This document shows, in pieces, positions 37,620 through 50,319 of a stretch of DNA of 64,000 nucleotides. Position 1 is the first letter of the stretch, and each line of letters opens with the position of its first letter. The notes beneath the pieces were generated by a model. It made no database searches and had not been told where the DNA came from. It worked only from the letters and a program-made list of their open reading frames with translations. The position numbers and the translations under genes are program-made. The stretch lies in NCBI GenBank assembly GCA_016713535.1, contig JADJOY010000010.1, positions 309,187-373,186 of the forward strand, read 5' to 3'. The DNA comes from JADJOY01 sp016713535 [NCBI: Deltaproteobacteria bacterium] (GTDB lineage: Bacteria; JADJOY01).

Positions 37620-38769
37620 GTGACATCCATTCCCTTCGCCTTCCCCACCCAGATCCGCTTCGGCGTCGGCGCCGTGAAGGTGCTGCCCGACGTCGCCAAG
37701 AACGTGATGAAGCGGCCGCTCTTGCTCACGGACCCGGGAGTCGCGCGAACTCCCGTGCTGCCGCGGATCCGCGAGGTGCTCGCGAGCGGCGGGCTCGAGG
37801 TCGCGGTGTTCGATGGCGTGCAGGGCAATCCCACCGTTGGCGACGTGGACGGTGCGCTCGCCGTCTACCGCGAAGGGAAAGTGCGACGGCGTCATCGGCG
37901 TGGGCGGCGGCTCACCGCTCGACGTGGCGAAGGCCGTGGCGCTGATGGCCACCCACTCGGGATCGATCTTCGAATACGACGACGCCCTCGACGGGTGGCA
38001 GAAGGTCCGCGCGGACGTTCCGCCCGTGATCACGGTGCCGACCACGGCGGGTACCGGCAGCGAGGTCGGTCGAAGCACGGTCATCACCAACACCGAGATC
38101 GAGAAGAAGGTGGTGATCTTCAGCCCGCACCTGATGCCCAAGTTCGCGGTCATCGACCCCGAGCTCGCGGTCGGGCTGCCGCCCGCGGTGACCGCGGCGA
38201 CCGGCATGGACGCGCTCACCCACAACGTCGAGGCGTTCCTGGCGACCGGCTACCACCCGATGTGCGACGGCATCGCCCTCGAGGGGATCCGCCAGTGCAG
38301 CCTCTACCTGCGCCGCGCCGTCGAGAACGGCCAGGACCTCGAGGCGCGCGCGGGGATGGCGATGGCCTCGATGATGGGTGCCGTGGCGTTCCAGAAGGGG
38401 CTCGGCGCAACCCACTCGCTCGCGCATCCGCTCTCGGCCGTCTGCCACCTCCACCACGGGCTCGCCAACGGCATCCTCGTGGCGCGCGTCATGGAGTGGA
38501 ACGCGGACGTGAGCCGCGACCGGCTGGCGCGGATCGGCATGGTGGTCGGCGGCCACGGCACCGACGCCGAGCTGGCGCGTGGTGCCGTGCGCTTCGTGCG
38601 TGAGCTCGCCGCCGTGATCGGCATCCCGCAGTCGCTCGGAGCCGCGGGCGTCGAGGTGAGCCAGGTGGATCACCTCGCGGACCTCGCGGCCGAGGACTCC
38701 TGCCACCGCTCCAACCCCAAGCCCTGCACGCGCAACGACTTCAAGGCGCTCTACAGCGCGGCGCTGTGA
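37620..38769 (+). CDS. Iron-type alcohol dehydrogenase, frameshifted
   Basis: About 382 residues. GTG 37620 follows CCGAGGAAGCC (an ATG at 37616 is in another frame). The N-terminal part FPTQIRFGVGAVKVLPDVA leads to a break at about 37878 in GAAGGGAAAGTGC. Removing one base gives GVIGVGGGSPLDVAKAVAL, the NAD site. VPTTAGTGSEVGRSTVI, GMDALTHNVEAF, THSLAHPLSAV and HHGLANGILV carry the metal-ligand Asp and His residues. It would oxidise an alcohol to an aldehyde. Between the ligase and the hydrolase in the operon, it fits oxidation of a gamma-glutamyl amino alcohol. Confidence 0.85.
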
Positions 38770-39575
38770 ACGGCCCGCGGCCAGCGAGTCACGCGGACAT
38801 GGCCACGCGGAAGCGGCGCTCGCTCTTCGTCGCGGTGTCGGTCAACTTCATGGCCGCGTCGCGAGACCGGCCGTTCTACATCGGTAAGCCGCTCCAGTAC
38901 TCGGAGGCGTCGCTGCTCGAGTGGATCCGCTCGGGTGGAGCCCTGCCTTTCCTGGTCCCCGACCTGCGCGATCGCGATGCCCTCGACGAGACCGCCGAGC
39001 ACTTCGATGGGCTGGTGCTCTCGGGCGGCGCGGACGTGTCGCCCACCAGCTACCGGGAGGAGCCGATCCGCCCCGAGTGGAGCGGCGACGCCAGCCGCGA
39101 TGCGTACGAGATCGCGCTGCTCGACGCGTTCCGGCGCCACGACAAGCCCGTGCTCGGGGTGTGCCGGGGCCACCAGCTCCTCAACGTGGCGCTCGGGGGA
39201 ACGCTCTATCAGGACCTGGTGCAGCAGGGCGTCGCGGTCAGACCGCACCGGGACGCCGAGATCTACGACGAGCTCAACCACGGCCTGCGCATCCAGCCGG
39301 GCTCGTGGCTCCACGAGCTCTATGGCGTCGAGAACGCGATCACGAACAGCATCCACCACCAGGGCGTGAAGGATCTGGCGCCGGGGCTCGAGCCGGCCGC
39401 ATGGTCGGAAGAGGGGATCGTGGAGGCGATTCGTGATCCGAAGGCGCGCTTCACCGTCGGGGTCCAGTGGCACCCCGAGTGGATGAAGAAGGACGCCCAG
39501 GGCCACCTCGACTCGGCGCCGCTGCTGCAGGCCTTTCTCGCCGCGTGCCGCGAGAGTGCCAGTCCCGCCGAGTGA
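38766..39575 (+). CDS. Class I glutamine-amidotransferase-like gamma-glutamyl hydrolase (peptidase C26, PuuD-like)
   Basis: 269 residues from GTG 38766, which overlaps the preceding stop as GTGA; ATG 38799 is an alternative. The nucleophile elbow is VLGVCRGHQLLNVALGG and the other triad residues are in VGVQWHPEWMKK. LVLSGGADVSPTSY is the C26 substrate loop. Relatives such as PuuD hydrolyse gamma-glutamyl-GABA to glutamate and the free acid. As the last gene of the operon it would release glutamate after oxidation of the amine moiety. Confidence 0.9.
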   Translation: MNGPRPASHADMATRKRRSLFVAVSVNFMAASRDRPFYIGKPLQYSEASLLEWIRSGGALPFLVPDLRDRDALDETAEHFDGLVLSGGADVSPTSYREEPIRPEWSGDASRDAYEIALLDAFRRHDKPVLGVCRGHQLLNVALGGTLYQDLVQQGVAVRPHRDAEIYDELNHGLRIQPGSWLHELYGVENAITNSIHHQGVKDLAPGLEPAAWSEEGIVEAIRDPKARFTVGVQWHPEWMKKDAQGHLDSAPLLQAFLAACRESASPAE

Positions 39576-39959
39576 GCGGGCGATGCGCTGAGGTGCCGTT
39601 CGAACCGGCACATCCCGAGCGCTCTCGGGAGCGGTGAGGGCTCGGGTGGTTTCGTACTCCTTGGGGTGCGGGATCTTCCGGTTTCCCTTGGCTCCGGGCC
39701 GTCTGTTCGTCGCAGCCCTCGTCGGGCGCCGCTTTCGGCTGTGAATTCGTCACGGGAGCACGGCGCTCCAACCTGCGGGCCGGAAAACGCAGGGACGAGG
39801 GCCACCTCGGACACGCCCATCGAATCCGTGGAGGTGGCCGGTGGAGACTGATGCCTGGCGAAAGGCTCGGCCGACGGCCTTTCCGCGGCCGCCGCCCGCC
39901 GACTAGACTCGCGGGTTTTCGATCATTTCCGCCGCCCGAGGTGGAGGGAGAGAGAGCCC
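39576..39959. other. 384-bp intergenic region upstream of cysC
   Basis: No gene recognised. It contains two small hairpins, TGCCG-TTCGAAC-CGGCA at 39594-39610 and CCCGAG-CGCT-CTCGGG just after it, which may end the upstream operon. The last 60 bp hold the cysC promoter and a GGAGGGAGAGAGAG ribosome binding region. Confidence 0.4.
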
Positions 39960-40574
39960 ATGGCTGAGCAGAAGGCGACCAACATCACCTGGCACGACCA
40001 CGCCGTTCCCCGCGCCGACCGCGAGAAGCTCAACGGTCACAAGGGTCTGGTGATCTGGTTCACGGGTCTTTCGGCGTGCGGCAAGAGCACGATCGCGAAC
40101 GAGCTCGACTACAAGCTCTACGCGGCTGGCCGGCGCACGTATCTCCTCGACGGTGACAATGTCCGTCACGGCTTGAACAAGAACCTCGGCTTCTCGGCGG
40201 AGGACCGCGCCGAGAACATCCGCCGCATCGGCGAGGTGGCGAAGCTCTTCACGGAGGCGGGCTCGATCGCGATCACCGCGTTCATCTCGCCGTACCGAAA
40301 GGACCGCGACGCAGTGCGCGCGATCCTCGAGCCGGGGCGCTTCGTCGAGATCTTCGTCGACACGCCGATCGAGGTGTGCGAGAAGCGCGACCCGAAGGGC
40401 CTCTACGCCAAGGCACGCGCCGGCCAGATCAAGGGCTTCACGGGCATCGACGACCCGTACGAGGCGCCGGAGAAGGCCGAGCTGGTGCTCGACAACTCGG
40501 GTGCGAAGACCCCGGGTCAGCTCGCCGACGACGTGATCGCGTACCTCGAGAAGTCGGGCGCGTTCTCGATCTGA
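39960..40574 (+). CDS. cysC: Adenylylsulfate (APS) kinase
   Basis: 204 residues, the full length of Cys[18 protein letters not shown] is the P-loop, [18 protein letters not shown] the APS-binding stretch, and [13 protein letters not shown] and [17 protein letters not shown] the lid and conserved loop. The enzyme phosphorylates APS to PAPS, used for sulfate assimilation or sulfation, in the cytoplasm. A strong GGAGG lies just upstream and a terminator follows. No sulfurylase or PAPS reductase gene is adjacent. Confidence 0.95.
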   Translation: MAEQKATNITWHDHAVPRADREKLNGHKGLVIWFTGLSACGKSTIANELDYKLYAAGRRTYLLDGDNVRHGLNKNLGFSAEDRAENIRRIGEVAKLFTEAGSIAITAFISPYRKDRDAVRAILEPGRFVEIFVDTPIEVCEKRDPKGLYAKARAGQIKGFTGIDDPYEAPEKAELVLDNSGAKTPGQLADDVIAYLEKSGAFSI

Positions 40575-40614
40575 ATCCGTACACCCGGCTCGGGCGGGAC
40601 GCCGCCCGAACCGG

Positions 40615-40656
40615 ACGCAGAAGGCCCGCGGGATCCCTCCCGCGGGCCTTCGCGTC
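40615..40656 (+). terminator. Terminator hairpin after cysC
   Basis: AAGGCCCGCGGG at 40621 pairs perfectly with CCCGCGGGCCTT ending at 40650 (12 bp, six-base loop), extended outward by GACGC/GCGTC. It lies between convergent genes and could act on both strands. Confidence 0.8.
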
Positions 40657-40708
40657 TCCGGGCTGGAGAGCGCCGCCGATCACCCGGTGGCGACCTCGCG
40701 CGATCGAA

Positions 40709-41614
40709 TCAGGCCGACAGCGCGGCGAACACCTTGCTGCCCGCCTCGCCGGCGTTGCCGAGGGTGACGGCGCCCTCGAGATCCATGATCTGGTCGAGCT
40801 TCTCGCGCACCCCTTCGATCGAGACGTCGCCCTTGATGGTGGCTCCCTTGGCCTCGACCATCTGGGCGACCGCGAAGTGACCGGCGCCGGCCGAGATGAT
40901 CTTGCCGTTGACCGTGGACTCCTCGGAGCACAGGTAGGCGACCATCGGCGACACCGCCTCCGGCTTGAGCATGTCGAGCATCGGCTGCGGCATGACCGTG
41001 GCGGTGAGCCGGGTGCCCGCGATCGGCGCGATGGCGTTCGAGTAGATGTTGTACTTGGCGCCCTCGAGCTTGAGCGTGTTGACGAGCCCGACGATCCCCA
41101 TCTTGGCGGCCGAGTAGTTCGTCTGTCCGAAATTCCCGTAGAGGCCCGCCGCGGAGGTCGTGAAGATCACGCGCCCGAAGTTGTTGGCGCGCAGATGCTC
41201 CCACGCCGCCTTGGTCACGAAGTACGAGCCGTCGAGGTGGACCTGGATGACCTTCCGCCAGTCCTCCTCCTCCATCTTGACGATGCTCTTGTCGCGCAGG
41301 ATGCCCGCGTTGTTGATGACGATGTCGAGCTTGCCGAACGTGTCGAGAGCGGTCTTCACGATACCAGCTGCGCCGTCGGGGGTGGAGACGCTGTTGTAGT
41401 CGGGCACCGCCTCGCCGCCTGCGGCCTTGATCTCGTCGCACACCTTCTGAGCCATCGTTGTGCTGCCCGAGCCGCTGCCGTCGAAGGCGCCGCCGAGGTC
41501 GTTCACCACGACCTTCGCGCCACGGCTCGCGAGCAGCAGGGCATGCGAGCGGCCCAAGCCACCGCCCGCGCCGGTCACGATCGCCACGCGCCCATCGAAT
41601 CGAACGTCCGCCAT
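40709..41614 (-). CDS. Short-chain dehydrogenase, MFE-2-type 3-hydroxyacyl-CoA dehydrogenase-like
   Basis: 301 residues. VTGAGGGLGRSHALLLASRG is the NAD site; KVVVNDLGGAFDGSGSG is the insert typical of peroxisomal multifunctional enzyme type 2. INNAGILRDKSI and the catalytic set SAAGLYGNFGQTNYSAAKMG (Ser, Tyr, Lys) are complete. The C-terminal 60 residues are longer than a basic SDR and match the MFE-2 dehydrogenase unit. It likely oxidises 3-hydroxyacyl-CoA or a steroid. Downstream of the acyl-CoA dehydrogenase on the same strand, about 97 bp apart, so a beta-oxidation pair is likely. Confidence 0.9.
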   Translation of the reverse strand: MADVRFDGRVAIVTGAGGGLGRSHALLLASRGAKVVVNDLGGAFDGSGSGSTTMAQKVCDEIKAAGGEAVPDYNSVSTPDGAAGIVKTALDTFGKLDIVINNAGILRDKSIVKMEEEDWRKVIQVHLDGSYFVTKAAWEHLRANNFGRVIFTTSAAGLYGNFGQTNYSAAKMGIVGLVNTLKLEGAKYNIYSNAIAPIAGTRLTATVMPQPMLDMLKPEAVSPMVAYLCSEESTVNGKIISAGAGHFAVAQMVEAKGATIKGDVSIEGVREKLDQIMDLEGAVTLGNAGEAGSKVFAALSA

Positions 41615-41711
41615 GGTCGAGATCCCCCTTGGGCCCCGCCATCGGCAGGGTGCCCTGGATGCCCACCCGCCCTCGGGGCGGCGTGGATCGTTGTCGAGTC
41701 GTCAGCTCAGG

Positions 41712-42959
41712 TCAGGTCAGCCGCTCGCGCTCGAGCCGCACCACCTGCAGCAGGTTGATGTCGGTCGTGCCCGCGCCGAGCTCCAGCATCTTGGCATCGC
41801 GCGCCAGCTTCTCCACGTGGTATTCGCGCATGTAGCCGTAGCCGCCGTGGATCTGGATCGAATCCATGGCGACCTCCACGGCGGCCTTGGCGCAATAGAC
41901 CTTCTGGGCGCAGGTGAAGGCGAGATCCGGCTTGCCTTCGCGGGCGGCCCACGCGAGGCGCATCACCCCGTTCCACACGTTCTGGTAGTGGATGTACATG
42001 TTGGCGAGCTTGAGCTGCACGGCCTGGAAGTCGAGGATCGGGCGGCCGAACTGGACGCGCTCCTTGGCGTACTTCATCGAGAGCTCGTAGCAGCGCTCGA
42101 TGATGCCGAGGCACATGGCGGGTATGCCGCTGCGCTCGTGGCCGAGGTTCTGGCGCGTGTCGTCGCGCGCCGCGTCCGGGTCCTTCTCGCGCTCCCCGAG
42201 AAGGTTCTCCGCGGGGATGTGTACGTCCTCGAGGAACACCTCGCTGGTGGGCGAGTCCTGCATGCCCATCTTGTCGAACGGCTGGCCCGTCGAGAGGCCG
42301 GTCATGCCGCGCTCGAGGATGAACGCGTGCACGGCCTTGTTGGGGTTGCCGTCGCCCTTGTCGAGCTTCGCGTAGAGCACGAAGACGTCGGCGAACGGGC
42401 CGTTGGTGATGAAGGTCTTGGTGCCGTTCAGCACGTAGCCGCCGTCGGCGGACTTCTTGGCGGTGGTGCGCATGCTTCCGAATGCGTCCGAGCCCGAGCC
42501 CGGCTCCGAGAGGCACCAGGAACCGACCTTGTCGAGCGTCACCAATGGGATCCCGTACTTCTCGATCTGCCTCTTGGTCCCCTTCGCCATGACGTTGAAG
42601 CCGGCGAGGCCCGTGGAGACGCCGAAGCTCGTGGCGTATCCCGGCGAGATCCGCGACATCTCCTTGACGAGCAAGAAGGAGATCAGCGGATCGCGCATCG
42701 CCGACTCCAGCTCGTCACCCTCTTTGCCCTTGGCGTCGCCGCTCGCCAGCGGTTTGCCGTCGTCGCCCATCTTGGAGAGGCGCTTCTTCAGCGACGCGCG
42801 CAGCGCGTCGCGCATCCCGAACGCGTCGAGCATCTGCCGCATCAGGTCGTAGGGCGGCTCGCCCTTCTCCAGACTCGGCACCTTCGGCAAGAGCTCCCGC
42901 TCACACCACTGCCGGAACATGTCCTGGACCATGCGGTGCTGATCGCCGAGCTCGAACAT
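41712..42959 (-). CDS. Acyl-CoA dehydrogenase
   Basis: 415 residues, FAD-dependent. WCLSEPGSGSDAFGSMRTTA is the first family signature. GYVLNGTKTFITNGPFADVF binds FAD, and YAKERVQFGRPILDFQAVQ and IQIHGGYGYMREYHVEKLARD make up the C-terminal helical bundle. An N-terminal insertion (residues 60-85, rich in Lys, Gly and Asp) is unusual. It would introduce an alpha-beta double bond in an acyl-CoA. A TetR-type palindrome lies 32 bp upstream of the start, so repression relieved by an acyl-CoA ligand is plausible. Confidence 0.92.
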   Translation of the reverse strand: MFELGDQHRMVQDMFRQWCERELLPKVPSLEKGEPPYDLMRQMLDAFGMRDALRASLKKRLSKMGDDGKPLASGDAKGKEGDELESAMRDPLISFLLVKEMSRISPGYATSFGVSTGLAGFNVMAKGTKRQIEKYGIPLVTLDKVGSWCLSEPGSGSDAFGSMRTTAKKSADGGYVLNGTKTFITNGPFADVFVLYAKLDKGDGNPNKAVHAFILERGMTGLSTGQPFDKMGMQDSPTSEVFLEDVHIPAENLLGEREKDPDAARDDTRQNLGHERSGIPAMCLGIIERCYELSMKYAKERVQFGRPILDFQAVQLKLANMYIHYQNVWNGVMRLAWAAREGKPDLAFTCAQKVYCAKAAVEVAMDSIQIHGGYGYMREYHVEKLARDAKMLELGAGTTDINLLQVVRLERERLT

Positions 42960-42990
42960 GGGACGACCTCCGGGTGCGCGAAGAGAGATC

Positions 42991-43012
42991 CAGCCTACCG
43001 AGCGGTAGGCTG
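42991..43012. promoter_or_regulatory. TetR-family-type operator palindrome
   Basis: CAGCCTACCG-AG-CGGTAGGCTG is a perfect 10-bp inverted repeat around a two-base centre. The core TACCGnnCGGTA is common for TetR/AcrR-type repressors of fatty-acid genes. It lies 32-53 bp upstream of the acyl-CoA dehydrogenase start, where it would cover the promoter. No regulator gene is in the window. Confidence 0.7.
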
Positions 43013-43067
43013 GGGCGAGGGAGCAAAGCCGCGCGGCGCGGGGGCGTCAAGGTGGGGATCGCGTGGC

Positions 43068-44270
43068 TTAGGCGGTCCGAGGGGATCCCGCGCGCCCGCC
43101 GCCCCTGCGGAGGAGCCCTCTCTTCGTCAGCCATTGCGCCCGGCGTCGCGCGGCGGCCGGGAGCGCCGCTGCGATCTCGGCCGGGCTGGGGTACTCGAGC
43201 GGGGGGCCGTCCGCCGCCAGCTTCGGGACCAGGCTCAGGAGCTTCGCGGCGCTGCGTGCTCGATTGTTTTGCAACAACGCGGCCATGGCGTAATCCCGAG
43301 CGCCGACGAGCTCCCGGAGCCAGCGTCGCTTTAGACGGTCGACAGGGCCGCGCTCCTCGAGGTGGACCCGAACGCCTTCGAGGATCAGCTCGCGTGTCAG
43401 ATGGAAGGCCGGTGGCAGCGTGCGCCGCGTATGTCTCAGCATCTCGATCTGGAGATCCCAGGAATGCCAAACCACTCCCGGCACTTGATACACGTGGCCC
43501 GTGACCCCGGCGAGCGCCACGAGGAGGATTCCACGCGCGGCGACATCGCCTGGCAGGACGTTGGTCGGAAACGAGATCAGCGGGACGGCGCCGACGCACT
43601 CGTGGTGCGCTCGGACCCACAAGTCCTCCGCACCCTTGTCACCCCACCAGCTCACGGTGCCGGTCGGGGCCGCGGTCACCAGGTCGAGGCCCGTTCGGAC
43701 CGCTTCACGCGCGGCGAGAGCCATCCCCACCTTGGCGACGAAGTACGGAACCCGCCAACACAGGTCCCGCTTGGCGAGTTCGGCAACTTCCTGGAGGCGA
43801 ATCGCGTCCTCCTCGAAGCCATCGCCGCGCGAGCCCATCAGCGCGAAGGGAAGCTCGGCAGCGGGCGATCCGATCCGGACGACTCGTAGGGGCGGTAGAC
43901 CGGCTGAAAGGCGCGCCTCGCTCGCGGCGGCAGCCGTCTCCAAGCGCGCGCGAGCCTCGTCGATCGACGACCGTTCGTCCCCGGGTTCGACGCGCCACGG
44001 CTCGCAAGCGAGGATCACGATGTCGTGTTCCGCCATCAGCTCCTTTAGAGCCGCCGATGTTGCCCCGTTCGGCTCGGCGATTCGTTCCCATCGGACGCGA
44101 TGCGGGCCGAAGAGGCTCTGCTCGAGGAGCGGCTGGGGTGGCCGCCGGCTCGCGGCGGCGACGCGAAGCCCCAGCTCGATCGATTCCGCGACCACGCTGG
44201 CCCCGACCTCGCCGGTGCCCCCGAGCACCAGGATGGTCGGGCGCTCGCGCCGCCGGTCTGGAACGGTCAT
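43068..44270 (-). CDS. NAD(P)-binding Rossmann-fold protein (saccharopine-dehydrogenase-like)
   Basis: 400 residues. ILVLGGTGEVGASVVAESIE is the dinucleotide-binding loop, and VAAASRRPP follows at the strand-2 position expected to contact NADP. MAEHDIVILACEPWRVEPGD closes the first half. The middle contains PTGTVSWWGDKGAEDLW and GHVYQVPGVVWHSWD. The C-terminal 100 residues are helical and Arg-rich. The fold is that of saccharopine-reductase-like oxidoreductases; the substrate is unknown. Start ATG 44270. It is divergent from the giant kinase gene. Confidence 0.7.
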   Translation of the reverse strand: MTVPDRRRERPTILVLGGTGEVGASVVAESIELGLRVAAASRRPPQPLLEQSLFGPHRVRWERIAEPNGATSAALKELMAEHDIVILACEPWRVEPGDERSSIDEARARLETAAAASEARLSAGLPPLRVVRIGSPAAELPFALMGSRGDGFEEDAIRLQEVAELAKRDLCWRVPYFVAKVGMALAAREAVRTGLDLVTAAPTGTVSWWGDKGAEDLWVRAHHECVGAVPLISFPTNVLPGDVAARGILLVALAGVTGHVYQVPGVVWHSWDLQIEMLRHTRRTLPPAFHLTRELILEGVRVHLEERGPVDRLKRRWLRELVGARDYAMAALLQNNRARSAAKLLSLVPKLAADGPPLEYPSPAEIAAALPAAARRRAQWLTKRGLLRRGGGRAGSPRTA

Positions 44271-44408
44271 TTGATCGGGCCGAGAGGGGCCGGCATCGAG
44301 CTTCCCGGCGCGGCAAGATTCTCGTCAGCGCTACGTTGCTCGACCTCGATCGTTCCATCAAGCGCCGAGAACCACGTAGAATTCGCGAGTGCGTGCCTCG
44401 AAATCACG

Positions 44409-48412
<4,004 letters not shown>

Positions 48413-48470
48413 CGTCCTACCAGAACGCATGTCTCGCGCGCCGCGGCGAGGCTGGCGGGTGTTTCCGGGT

Positions 48471-49533
48471 TCAGGTCCGCGAGAGGACCCATCGGACGAC
48501 GCCGCTCACGAATCGCCGATCGCGGGTCTCGGGAAGCGCACCATAGATCTGATCGAACTCGTGCAACGCCGCGCCCGCCAGTGAGTGGGCGGTGTGTCGA
48601 GCGTCGGCGATGCAGCCATGGTGATCCATGCGTTCTCGGATCCAACGGACCTGTGATTCCGTGTGATCGGCGCGTGGCGCGGCGAGGTACTCCGCGATCT
48701 GTCGCCGTTCTGCCTCGCTAGCGCGGTTGAGCAGATGGATGAGCATGAGCGTGCGCTTGCCTTCGCGGATGTCGCCGTCGAGCTCCTTCCCGTAACGGGC
48801 TTCGTCCCCGACCAAATTGAGCAGGTCATCTTGGATCTGGAACGCGGCGCCGAGAAAGAACCCGAAGCGATCGAAGCGATCGAGGCTCCTGGCGTTGCGA
48901 GTCCGGATCAGCGCGCCGACTCGGCTCGGAAATATGGTCGTGTACCAACAGGTCTTCTTGAAGACCATCTCGAGGTAGTCGTCTTCCGCCAACTCGAGCG
49001 CGTTGTCGCGGCGCCAGCCGAGCTCGATCGCCTGTCCCTCGATCGATTCTCGAGCCATTCGTTCCGCTTCCTCGAGAACGAGCAGCGTGAGGCGCGGACC
49101 GAGCTGGCGTTGGTTGTCGATCAGCGCGCGCAGGCCGATCAGGAGCAAGGCATCGCCGACGTTCACCGCCATCGGCACGCCGTGGAGGCGGTGCAGGGTG
49201 GGCCGTCCCCGGCGCGCCTCGCTCTCGTCTTCCACGTCGTCGTGAACGAGGAACGCGTTGTGCAGCAACTCCAGGGCGGCGGCGGTGCTGACGGCCTCGT
49301 CCCGGCCGGCGCCGAACGCGCGTGCAGTCGCGATGCAGAGGCTCGGCCTGAGCTTGCGTCCGCCCCGACGCGGATAGTCGGCGACCAGATCGTAGAGATG
49401 GCGTCGCGGCTCGCGCGGCGCGAGATGGCGCTCGACCGCCTCGAGTGAGCGCGCCGTACTCCTCGAGCGTGCTCCGGACCAGGTGGTCCGCGCTGTCGGT
49501 GTCGTGAGCCGTGGTGCCGCTGCCCGAGTCCAA
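48471..49533 (-). CDS. Polyprenyl diphosphate synthase, frameshifted near the N-terminus
   Basis: About 353 residues. The N-terminal piece from TTG 49533 (DSGSGTTAHDTDSADHLV, TLEEYGAL) loses frame near 49447; the main piece continues EAVERHLAPREP down to 48471. The first Asp-rich motif is FLVHDDVEDESEARRGRPT; GRKLRPSLCIATARAFG binds IPP. The second motif is FQIQDDLLNLVGDE, a DDxxN variant as in some GGPP synthases. It condenses allylic diphosphate with IPP; chain length is not predictable with confidence. Last gene of the leftward arm of the 48-60 kb cluster, 10 bp after the preceding gene. Confidence 0.85.
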
Positions 49534-49543
49534 GGCGTGATTC

Positions 49544-50312
49544 TCAGGTCGGCTCGACCGTCACGGCGAGCGTTCCCGCAGCGACCGGCGCACGTCCGCC
49601 GACATCGACCCGAACCACCACGCCGAAATAGGTGCCTGCAGGGCATTCGTTCGGCACCACCAGGTCGAGGAGTAGGCTGCCGTCCTCGGCCGCTTCGAGT
49701 CGCGGCGTCGGCAACACGTCCCCGGTAGGAGTGCGCAGCGTGAGGACCTCGTGCGGTGGCTGCGACTCGGGCGCGACGTCAAGCAGCACCGAGGTGGGTC
49801 GGCTCGATGCGACCCGGACGCGAAGCTTGCGCGCCTCCGCCGTCGTGGCCGGGGGGGGTGCGTGCCTCCTGGGGGGAGGGGGGGGCGATGGCGAGTCGCC
49901 GGGCGAGGCGCCTCGGCGCCCGGGCTGCTCGACGGCGGCGCCAACGGCGACCTGCATCATCTCGAGCCACACACCCGTGAGATCGGAGGCGTACTGCACC
50001 CAGCGCATCGCCAGATCCTGAAGGTCCGTCTGGATCGCCGTCGGCCCGTAGTCTCGCCGGCCGATCCGCGCCGCGGCCTCCCTGACCCTTCCGGATCTGG
50101 TCGTCGAAGACACGGTAACCCAGCTCGACTGCACGCTGCACGGTGTCACCGAGGCGGGCCCGGCCGTCGGCGTCCGGTCCCGGCTCACGATCGAGTACGC
50201 CGCGTCCACTCGCGGCGCCATCTTCGGGGGGCAGGCCGAACAACGTCGGCCAGCGGCGGATGGGCGCCGTCCGCTCGAGGTTGGGACGCTTCACGCGTTC
50301 GTCGGCGCTCAT
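49544..50312 (-). CDS. Helical-hairpin plus beta-sandwich protein, unknown function, frameshifted
   Basis: About 255 residues from ATG 50312, preceded by GTGAGGATC. An N-terminal polar stretch is followed by helix 1 (QRAVELGYRVFDDQIRK), a break near 50092 in GGG, then helix 2 (LQDLAMRWVQYASDLTGVW). A Pro-rich linker then leads to an Ig-like beta domain (SRPTSVLLDVAPE, CPAGTYFGVVVRVDVGG). The helical hairpin resembles phasins and PhaR-like granule proteins, and a similar architecture occurs in the protein at 57067. No enzyme motif. It lies 7 bp from the flavoprotein gene, so the two are cotranscribed. Confidence 0.65.
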
Positions 50313-50319
50313 CAGATCC

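Noticed and set aside
39594-39610. TGCCG-TTCGAAC-CGGCA looks exactly like a tRNA T-arm
   Set aside because: No matching acceptor, D-arm or anticodon arm can be placed around it, and the following bases do not pair with anything at the right distance upstream. It is more likely a small terminator hairpin.
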